Source of the DNA: JBOFZL01 sp051655155
GTDB taxonomy: Bacteria; Bacillota; Clostridia; Peptostreptococcales; Filifactoraceae
Direction of reading: 5' to 3'
DNA length: 9,293 bases
Assembly: GCA_051655155.1 (NCBI GenBank)
Contig: JBOFZL010000048.1
Location: forward strand, 1 to 9,293
Every line of letters starts with the position of its first letter. The first letter of the stretch is position 1. Of this stretch, positions 4,867 through 9,293 are shown one piece after another. A program made the position numbers and the translations under genes. The notes beneath the pieces were generated by a model. That model ran no database searches, had not been told where the DNA came from, and saw only the letters and a list, made by a program, of their open reading frames with translations.

Positions 4867-6156
4867 TTACTCCTCCATATTTTTTACATATTCATAGAGA
4901 GTATCTACACCATTCATATAATCATTGTAATTTTGTATTACCTCAACATCTGCCTTTGCTCCTCCTACATAACCTTTTTCATTTTCAAGAAAATAATAAG
5001 GATGAATGATACTTAAATTTGAATTAGGTAAATCTATCGTTAAAGGCTTTTCTAATGACGTTAATGGAAATGCATTTACATTTCCCCCTGGACCTTCACC
5101 TACTACAGTAGCACCTAATTCAGTTTGTAACTTCCATGTTAATATAGCAGCAGCTGATAAGGTTCTTTGTCCACTTAAAACTATTATATCTTCTGATTTT
5201 AAATCTGTACTATTTCTTAGCTTGTTAACTAGAGACTCTCCCTGCCTTCTATCTCCTCCAATATTATTTCTTAAATCTATAACCAGTTTATTAGGATTGG
5301 TGCTATTTATTTCCTCTATAAGTTTTTTCTCAACTGAATAATAATCAAACTCCATACATTTGTTATATTTAAAAAACAACATTTCATCTTCTTCAAAGTA
5401 TTTAAACCAATATAAATTATTTTCACCCTCTGGCATTTGACTAGTTTTCATTGGTTTACTTTCTAGTTGTTCAAGCTCACATTCTTTATATTTTTTAGCT
5501 TTTATATTTAAAGTTACTTTATTTTTTTCATGATCTTCAAATGTATATTTGGCTTCTTCACTATCAACTATATTTAAAAACTTTAAATATTCATATATAT
5601 GCATATACATTCTTCCATTGTCCTTTTTAGATTGAGGATTTTCAGAAGAAGTTAGTGAAGATACTTTTTCAACTATTTCCTTCGCTTCTATATCATTTAT
5701 AGATATTAACTTATAGCCTAATACTTCTTTGTATTCACTATCCGTCTCTATAACCCTCATACCATCATTAAAATATTTTAAAAATATTGGAAATGAAACA
5801 ACTTCATTTACATCTTGACCACCTTTTTCAATTGGAGTTAGTAAATCTGAGTACATCACGTAAGTATGGGCATCTTGTATTGATGATATGATTTGAGCTA
5901 TCCTTAATGCTATATCTTGGTCTGATAAATTATCTACATCTCTTTTTATTTGTGAAATTTGTTTTTCCCAATCTTTTTCTGGTACATACATGAATAAATC
6001 AGGGTGTTTTCCCCTTAAATTTTCATCTAAGTAGATTATGTCTTCTATCCATTTCTCATTTTCTAAATTCTTTTCTCCCTCTATAGTTGAACTACAACCT
6101 GACAACCCTAATGACAATACCATTACTACAATTAGTATTAAATCCTTTATACCCAA
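4867..6156 (-). CDS. S41-family peptidase lipoprotein (C-terminal-processing protease-like)
   Basis: This 429-aa surface protein starts with a lipoprotein signal: Lys4, a hydrophobic core, then the lipobox L18-S-G-C21. Cys21 is the predicted lipid-modified residue. The C-terminal half is an S41 (tail-specific/tricorn-like) peptidase core: KLVIDLRNNIGGDRRQGESL, then the nucleophile region RTLSAAAILTW with Ser334 as the likely catalytic serine, then GATVVGEGPGGNVNAFPL. DAHT at residues 95-98 places His97 where this group often has a conserved His. I see no PDZ domain. The start is TTG at 6156, with GGAGG 8 nt upstream. Such proteins cleave peptides at the outer membrane face; the substrate is unknown. 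No clear terminator follows, and the stop is only 34 bp from the XRE promoter, so read-through into that operon is possible. Confidence 0.88.
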   Translation of the reverse strand: MGIKDLILIVVMVLSLGLSGCSSTIEGEKNLENEKWIEDIIYLDENLRGKHPDLFMYVPEKDWEKQISQIKRDVDNLSDQDIALRIAQIISSIQDAHTYVMYSDLLTPIEKGGQDVNEVVSFPIFLKYFNDGMRVIETDSEYKEVLGYKLISINDIEAKEIVEKVSSLTSSENPQSKKDNGRMYMHIYEYLKFLNIVDSEEAKYTFEDHEKNKVTLNIKAKKYKECELEQLESKPMKTSQMPEGENNLYWFKYFEEDEMLFFKYNKCMEFDYYSVEKKLIEEINSTNPNKLVIDLRNNIGGDRRQGESLVNKLRNSTDLKSEDIIVLSGQRTLSAAAILTWKLQTELGATVVGEGPGGNVNAFPLTSLEKPLTIDLPNSNLSIIHPYYFLENEKGYVGGAKADVEVIQNYNDYMNGVDTLYEYVKNMEE

Positions 6157-6265
6157 CCTATATTCCTCCTCAATAATTCTTCTTATAGATAATTGTATTT
6201 TACTATTATTCTTTTATCATCATATCTTATTAAAAAACTAAATTTAAATATATAAGTATTTTAGA

Positions 6266-6312
6266 ATCAAAAGGGTAGAAGCTATTGATATGCTCCTACC
6301 CTTTTGATTCTT
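6266..6312 (-). terminator. Strong hairpin after the metallopeptidase-like gene (repeat copy A1)
   Basis: A 19-bp stem (GAATCAAAAGGGTAG arm against CTACCCTTTTGATTC arm) closes a 9-nt loop. It starts about 26 bp beyond the metallopeptidase stop. One pair is G-U in minus-strand RNA but A-C on the plus strand, which favours a minus-strand role. The T-rich part lies inside the stem, with no separate T-run after it. A diverged copy occurs at 9140-9159 together with its flank. Confidence 0.65.
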
Positions 6313-6337
6313 ACTATATTAAGATTGTTCATTAAAT

Positions 6338-6793
6338 CTATTCTATGTTTAAACCTAACTCATCATCAACTTGTTTTTGAACTCTACCAAAAGAAATTTC
6401 TTTAGATTCACCACCTATTGTTAAGAATCCTTTAGCTAAATCTTCTACTGTTGGCTCTAAAACTTGCATAAATTGAGTATAAGCAAAATCAAGTTTTTTA
6501 TCTTCTGTGTCTTCCCCAAAAACAGAATATATCAACCTCTCAATCATCTGGTCCATTCCAAATAGCTTTATATGCAATAATTCATGTATTACTACTTCCT
6601 CAATATTATCTTGTTTAGGATTATAATTATTTATTAATAATATAGCTTTTTTATCATCCATATCAATCTTGATATCACCTGTTTTACGCCAATCTTTATT
6701 TACAAGTTGACACTTTATATCCCAATCCCTTAATCTTAGAATATCTTGCCATTTTCTCAAATATGTCTCTATTAATACCTCATCATATTTCAT
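6338..6793 (-). CDS. HELLH putative zinc metallopeptidase, plasmid/phage type
   Basis: This 151-aa protein has the zinc-binding HExxH motif as HELLH at residues 70-74, in EEVVIHELLHIKLFG. It is preceded by WDIKCQLVNKDWRKTGDIKID and a strand AILLIN, a layout seen in small SprT-like or phage-type metallopeptidase proteins. The two His and the Glu are intact; the third zinc ligand cannot be assigned with confidence. There is no signal peptide or membrane helix, so it acts in the cytoplasm. AAGGGGG lies 6 nt before the ATG. It follows the MFS-like remnant, and a strong hairpin follows its stop. Some proteins of this general kind cleave repressors or process DNA-bound proteins, but I cannot say that here. 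The length suggests a complete single-domain protein. Confidence 0.75.
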   Translation of the reverse strand: MKYDEVLIETYLRKWQDILRLRDWDIKCQLVNKDWRKTGDIKIDMDDKKAILLINNYNPKQDNIEEVVIHELLHIKLFGMDQMIERLIYSVFGEDTEDKKLDFAYTQFMQVLEPTVEDLAKGFLTIGGESKEISFGRVQKQVDDELGLNIE

Positions 6794-6895
6794 TTTATTC
6801 CCCCTTGTACCACTGGATATTTATATATTATCAAAATCATAGTTACTTTGCATTATATAACAAGTGTGACATGTATTATAGAGTTAATTCAACCC

Positions 6896-7241
6896 TTATA
6901 TCAATCTGTATGCTATCCATGATAGTACACCCATAAATAGTGGTATTAACCAAACCAACCTTGATTTTAATAGATACGAAAGTTTGATTTTCAGCTTCTA
7001 TTTCTTTTACTTTTTCTGTTTCTTTTACAGTTTTGCTATAAAGCATCCAAAAAACTAGAGCTATAATTACTGTTATAACAAAAATCTCTATGGCCAATTT
7101 CCAACCTATTATAGATGTAACTAATATAATACCTAATAATGAGCTACTTATTGAACCTAAAGATTTTATTATTAAACTTGCTTTAATTGTACTCTTTTTA
7201 CCGAATTTATTATCTAATTTAGGTGTAATTATCAATATTAT
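6896..7241 (-). pseudogene. Frameshifted fragment of an MFS-like transporter
   Basis: The frame reads KLDNKFGKKSTIKASLIIKS, then two hydrophobic helices around a GW pair (SIIGWKLAIEIFVITVIIAL), then a charged stretch. This resembles the helix 4-5 loop, helices 5 and 6, and the central loop of an MFS transporter. In this frame the tail (to 6876) turns into non-membrane sequence. A one-base shift near 6965-6990 instead gives KLKIKLSYLLKS followed by LVWLIPLFMGVLSWIAY, a clean membrane helix, ending at TAA 6896. The front has no ATG or ribosome site: the only start is a TTG at 7235, directly after a TGA and 23 bp from a terminator hairpin. It therefore lacks a front, is shifted in the middle and lacks the second half. 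A different small membrane protein is possible, since the MFS resemblance is by eye. Confidence 0.5.
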
Positions 7242-7263
7242 TCAAAATACTATGAAATACCGT

Positions 7264-7304
7264 AAAGACTAGAAAAGGTGCTTTTTTGTTCTTTTCTAGT
7301 CTTT
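7264..7304 (-). terminator. Hairpin terminator after the 61-aa membrane gene (repeat copy A2)
   Basis: A perfect 14-bp stem, AAAGACTAGAAAAG (7264-7277) with CTTTTCTAGTCTTT (7291-7304), closes a 13-nt loop. It lies 32 bp past the stop of the small membrane protein. A diverged copy of this hairpin and of its right flank (AATAAATTAAAT) occurs at 9048-9106. Confidence 0.65.
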
Positions 7305-7336
7305 ATATTAATAAATTAAATTTGTATTATTTCATT

Positions 7337-7522
7337 TTAAATGTATTTCCACCAGTAGTAAAATACATACAACCAACTCATTAAACCATGGAAAATAGCC
7401 CATGGAATAGACTTCCATGCTGTATATGAAATAATCATAGCTAAGCAAGAACCAAAAGAAATACCATTCTTGACCGTTGATTTTATATTACTGGTATTAT
7501 TATTTTGATTATTTAAATCCAT
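7337..7522 (-). CDS. Small two-helix membrane protein, unknown function
   Basis: This 61-aa protein has an Asn-rich polar N-terminus (about 18 residues), then NGISFGSCLAMIISYTAWKS and PWAIFHGLMSWLYVFYYWWK, which look like two closely spaced membrane segments with many aromatic residues. Small proteins with a SYTAW...WAI.HG..SW.Y pattern are familiar as hypothetical membrane proteins in Firmicutes; no role is established to my knowledge. The start chosen is ATG 7522, with GGGGGG 6 nt upstream. An ATG two codons earlier (7528) lies only one base from that site and is less likely. The gene follows Rep on the same strand, with 143 bp between them, and ends in its own terminator. Confidence 0.7.
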   Translation of the reverse strand: MDLNNQNNNTSNIKSTVKNGISFGSCLAMIISYTAWKSIPWAIFHGLMSWLYVFYYWWKYI

Positions 7523-7665
7523 ACTCATCCCCCCTATACTTATAAATTCTATTGTCTTACTATATCCTACTATTAAAATATATTTTACATTCTCTTATTT
7601 CTACAAAACCTCTTAACTTTAATATTTTTATTGAATTATACATCAGTTCACTATATCGTGATATT

Positions 7666-8772
7666 TTACCAATTAGTATCCATATCCTTCTTGTGATTTA
7701 AATCCTCTTGTTCCTCTTTCTTATACTCAATAACCTTATTATCTAAAGTACTTTTAAAAAACTTATATGAGCTAGCTTTAATGCTCTCAACATCATCTCT
7801 ATCTAAAGTTATCATAACTGCATCATCAAAAGCTCTCTCCATATACTCATTTCTAAAATCAATATCTCTAAAGTCTTTCTTAAAACTTCTTAACGTTCCC
7901 TTAGTAAATACCTCTTCATCAGGAATAAATATTTCTTTGACTGCTTCTTTAATACATGTCTCTTTATTAACTTTAACTACATTTTCAACTTTCTGACTGC
8001 TGTCATCATCCATACTTACGGCTACTTCCTTAAATAAAGATATTTCTTCTTCTACACCCTTAGTAAAGTACTTTCTCTTGTCCAAATCCTTTACAACAAA
8101 GTCAATAGACTCAATATTTCTACCCTTTTTATTCTCATTATAACTTATCTCAAAATATCCAGTAGAATTTAGTTCATCTATTGCAGGAATTATTACTCTT
8201 TTTCTAAAGTCAGGATACTGCTTATATTTATTTTCTAACATCATCAATGATCTTAATTTTTCAATAGAATAAGTAACAGTTGTTTTAGTTCCTGTCCAGG
8301 CTCTTAAAAGGTCATATAACCTTTGGGAATATCTATTCTTTAAAGATAACCATATCTCTAAATTAATAGGTGTATATCCATCTTCTAAATACCTATGAAG
8401 TAACTTGTGAATCCTTGCATCTGCTACAATGGTAAACTTATCTGTTTTGTTATTATAAGTAGCATTATCAATAAATCCACCTGCTATAAAATCAATACTA
8501 CCATCTTGCAACTCATCTATTAAAAATAAGTCTTTTTTTCTTAAATTCATTAGTATTGTAGTCAGACCCTTAGCTGTTTTATCTACATTTCCATTAACTA
8601 AACTAGCTAGCTTATCCCTTGAAATCTCACAACTTAATTTACTTTTATCTAAATCTTTTTGAAACTCATATAGCAAATATGTAAATACTCTATTTGAATT
8701 AACTGTAATTTCATACTTACCATTAACTATATCATTATGTTTCATCAAAATTCTCTTATCCTTTGAACTCAT
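7666..8772 (-). CDS. Plasmid replication initiator, Rep_3/RepB type
   Basis: This 368-aa protein binds the iterons beside it and starts theta replication. It has the two winged-helix domains of the Rep_3 family. The first spans about residues 8-125, beginning LMKHNDIVNGKYEITVNSNR. The second spans about 135-230, with the diagnostic SLKNRYSQRLYDLLRAW (143-159) and FRKRVIIPAIDELN (189-202). A charged tail of about 130 residues follows and is longer than in minimal family members. The start is ATG 8772, with GAGGTG 8 nt upstream. The same frame stays open to an ATG at 8982, but those extra 70 codons are the iterons and operator read as protein, and that ATG has no ribosome site. An inverted repeat of the iteron core overlaps the likely promoter, pointing to self-repression. 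Confidence 0.93.
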   Translation of the reverse strand: MSSKDKRILMKHNDIVNGKYEITVNSNRVFTYLLYEFQKDLDKSKLSCEISRDKLASLVNGNVDKTAKGLTTILMNLRKKDLFLIDELQDGSIDFIAGGFIDNATYNNKTDKFTIVADARIHKLLHRYLEDGYTPINLEIWLSLKNRYSQRLYDLLRAWTGTKTTVTYSIEKLRSLMMLENKYKQYPDFRKRVIIPAIDELNSTGYFEISYNENKKGRNIESIDFVVKDLDKRKYFTKGVEEEISLFKEVAVSMDDDSSQKVENVVKVNKETCIKEAVKEIFIPDEEVFTKGTLRSFKKDFRDIDFRNEYMERAFDDAVMITLDRDDVESIKASSYKFFKSTLDNKVIEYKKEEQEDLNHKKDMDTNW

Positions 8773-8793
8773 ATTATAATTCACCTCTATTAT

Positions 8794-8822
8794 AAAATAG
8801 AACAAATTAACATTTATATCAA
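8794..8822 (-). promoter_or_regulatory. Candidate rep promoter
   Basis: On the minus strand TTGATA (8817-8822) and TATTTT (8794-8799) are 17 bp apart. The predicted start would leave a leader of only about 15 nt, just enough for the ribosome site. The -35 is part of the inverted-repeat operator. A TATAAT at 8789-8794 is too close to the start codon to be the -10 of this gene. Confidence 0.35.
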
Positions 8823-8849
8823 GACTTATTTTATAATTAGTCTTGATAT
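8816..8849. promoter_or_regulatory. Inverted-repeat operator of rep, made from the iteron core
   Basis: ATATCAAGAC (8816-8825) and GTCTTGATAT (8840-8849) form a perfect 10-bp inverted repeat 14 bp apart. Each arm carries the GTCTTG core found in the neighbouring iterons. In iteron plasmids such as pPS10 and pSC101, Rep dimers bind inverted iteron halves at the rep promoter while monomers bind direct iterons. The same arrangement is inferred here. Confidence 0.65.
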
Positions 8850-8856
8850 GTACTCC

Positions 8857-8982
8857 GAATACGTCTTGTTTACCCCCGGATATGTCTTGATTCGTTCCTA
8901 ATATGTCTGATTTATCCCCGAATATGTCTTGGTTCACTCCCAATATGTCTGTATTTGCTCCGAATATGTCTTGATTAAACAT
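8857..8982. repeat. Iteron array, six 21-bp direct repeats (replication origin)
   Basis: Six tandem units start at 8857, 8878, 8899, 8920, 8941 and 8962 without gaps; the last is conserved only over its first 14 bases or so. The plus-strand core is RAATATGTCTTG followed by variable bases and a C-rich end (ACTCC or CCCC). Units 3 and 5 read ATGTCTG in place of ATGTCTTG, so the array alternates on a 42-bp period. The units lie directly upstream of the Rep gene, as expected for binding of Rep monomers at a theta origin. AT-rich sequence at 8983-9050 could be the melting region. I found no clear DnaA box (TTATCCACA) nearby. Confidence 0.9.
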
Positions 8983-9047
8983 CTACATATAAGTAGTTTC
9001 AATACTTTCAGACTAGCTAAATACTATAAATACTATTAAATATTCTT
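8983..9047. other. AT-rich stretch beside the iterons, possible melting region
   Basis: This gene-free segment is dominated by A and T and contains short direct repeats of AAATACTAT (9019-9036). It lies between the iterons and a long hairpin, where the duplex-melting element of an iteron origin is often found. The assignment rests on composition and position only. Confidence 0.35.
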
Positions 9048-9106
9048 TTAAATACAGAAAAGACTAGTAAAGGTCACTTTTCTAATCTTTTCTATACTGT
9101 ATTTAA
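9048..9106. terminator. Long hairpin bordering the origin (repeat copy B2)
   Basis: A 10-bp outer stem, TTAAATACAG (9048-9057) with CTGTATTTAA (9097-9106), encloses an imperfect inner stem (AGAAAAGACTAG against CTAATCTTTTCT). The inner part is a diverged copy of the terminator at 7264-7304. It may stop transcription from entering the iterons, or be part of the origin. Confidence 0.5.
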
Positions 9107-9133
9107 TAAATTAAATATTAAATTATTCTCTAA

Positions 9134-9159
9134 TAAAAAATAGAAGCAAATGCTCCTAT
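9134..9159 (-). terminator. Terminator of the edge gene (repeat copy B1)
   Basis: Minus-strand RNA folds an 8-bp stem (ATAGGAGC with GCTTCTAT, one G-U wobble, ATTT loop) followed by a run of seven T (9134-9140). It lies 26 bp past the stop of the partial gene at the window end and is a diverged copy of the hairpin at 6266-6312. Confidence 0.7.
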
Positions 9160-9184
9160 CCCTTTGGTTTGTAATATATTAAAT

Positions 9185-9293
9185 TTATTCATTAATATTA
9201 TTATATACTGTATATCCACTAATTAAAGTCCCTATTCCTCCTACTAGTGAAATAACTACACCACAAGTTCTAATAGATTCTATATAAGATTTA
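9185..9293 (-). CDS. C-terminal end of a small membrane protein (cut by window edge)
   Basis: The last 35 codons of a gene enter from the window edge and stop at TAA 9185. They encode ESIRTCGVVISLVGGIGTLI followed by SGYTVYNNINE: a single hydrophobic, glycine-rich helix and a short polar tail. The start and family lie outside the window. A terminator follows 26 bp later. The sequence around the stop (TTCATTAA) is shared with the flank of the hairpin at 6266-6312, where only a fragment of this gene end may remain. Confidence 0.6.
   Translation of the reverse strand, partial: KSYIESIRTCGVVISLVGGIGTLISGYTVYNNINE

Noticed and set aside
5006..5341. Plus-strand open frame of 111 codons
   Set aside because: It lies wholly antisense to the S41 peptidase core, has no ribosome site and reads as low-complexity shadow sequence.
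7640..7662. TCAC-N6-GTGA dyad after the Rep stop as an operator or Rep terminator
   Set aside because: The stem is only 4 bp beyond a mismatched centre, with no T-run on the minus strand, so neither role is supported.
8773..8982. N-terminal 70 codons in frame with Rep
   Set aside because: They are the iterons and operator translated. The upstream ATG has no ribosome site and the family similarity begins after 8772.
9205..9225. TATATCCACT as a DnaA box
   Set aside because: It differs from TTATCCACA at key positions and lies inside the coding end of the edge gene.
1..9293. CRISPR array, tRNA, rRNA or insertion sequence
   Set aside because: No regularly spaced repeat-spacer pattern, cloverleaf, rRNA motif or transposase was seen; the only tandem repeats are the gapless iterons.

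Overview
The window is very AT-rich, uses strong GGAGG-type ribosome binding sites, and carries proteins of low-GC Firmicutes type. It most likely comes from an anaerobic Clostridia-like bacterium (inference; the genus cannot be fixed from this sequence alone). A Rep_3/RepB-type initiator gene with a 21-bp iteron array just upstream makes this a theta-replicating plasmid, or an integrated copy of one. Almost every gene lies on the minus strand; the one supported plus-strand gene is a 61-aa membrane peptide at 3599-3784.

Layout, left to right. Positions 1-1163 hold the first 253 residues of an ABC exporter and, just upstream of it, a YbaN/DUF454 membrane protein; the two are probably co-transcribed. 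A single-domain haemoglobin of the Vitreoscilla type follows (1247-1678), with every functional haem-pocket residue I checked conserved. Positions 1961-2140 hold an intact reading frame that has lost a usable start, then a 60-aa BFD-like [2Fe-2S] protein (2181-2363). A TehB-like methyltransferase (2701-3324) is divergent from a promoter-hairpin-terminator unit (3385-3525) that looks like a small RNA or attenuator ahead of the 61-aa membrane peptide.

The middle holds a compact minus-strand operon: an XRE repressor starting at GTG, a four-helix membrane protein and a 43-aa acidic peptide. It is driven by a near-consensus promoter (TTGACA-N17-TATACT) covered by two matching 16-bp operators. Upstream of it is an S41-family peptidase lipoprotein starting at TTG (4867-6156), with no terminator seen between the two units.

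The right part is the replicon core: a HELLH metallopeptidase-like protein, the frameshifted remains of an MFS-like transporter, a 61-aa membrane protein, the Rep gene (true start 8772), its operator, the iterons (8857-8982) and the end of another small membrane protein cut by the window edge. Two hairpin elements near 6265-7304 recur in diverged form at 9048-9159, so this part was probably assembled by duplication or recombination.

Read together, the window is a plasmid backbone with accessory cargo: redox and iron-sulfur functions (globin, BFD protein), a methyltransferase of the tellurite-resistance family, an exporter, and a small repressor/membrane-protein module. Several minus-strand hairpins pair fully only as minus-strand RNA, where G-U wobbles would become A-C mismatches on the other strand. 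This supports their assignment as terminators of the minus-strand genes.
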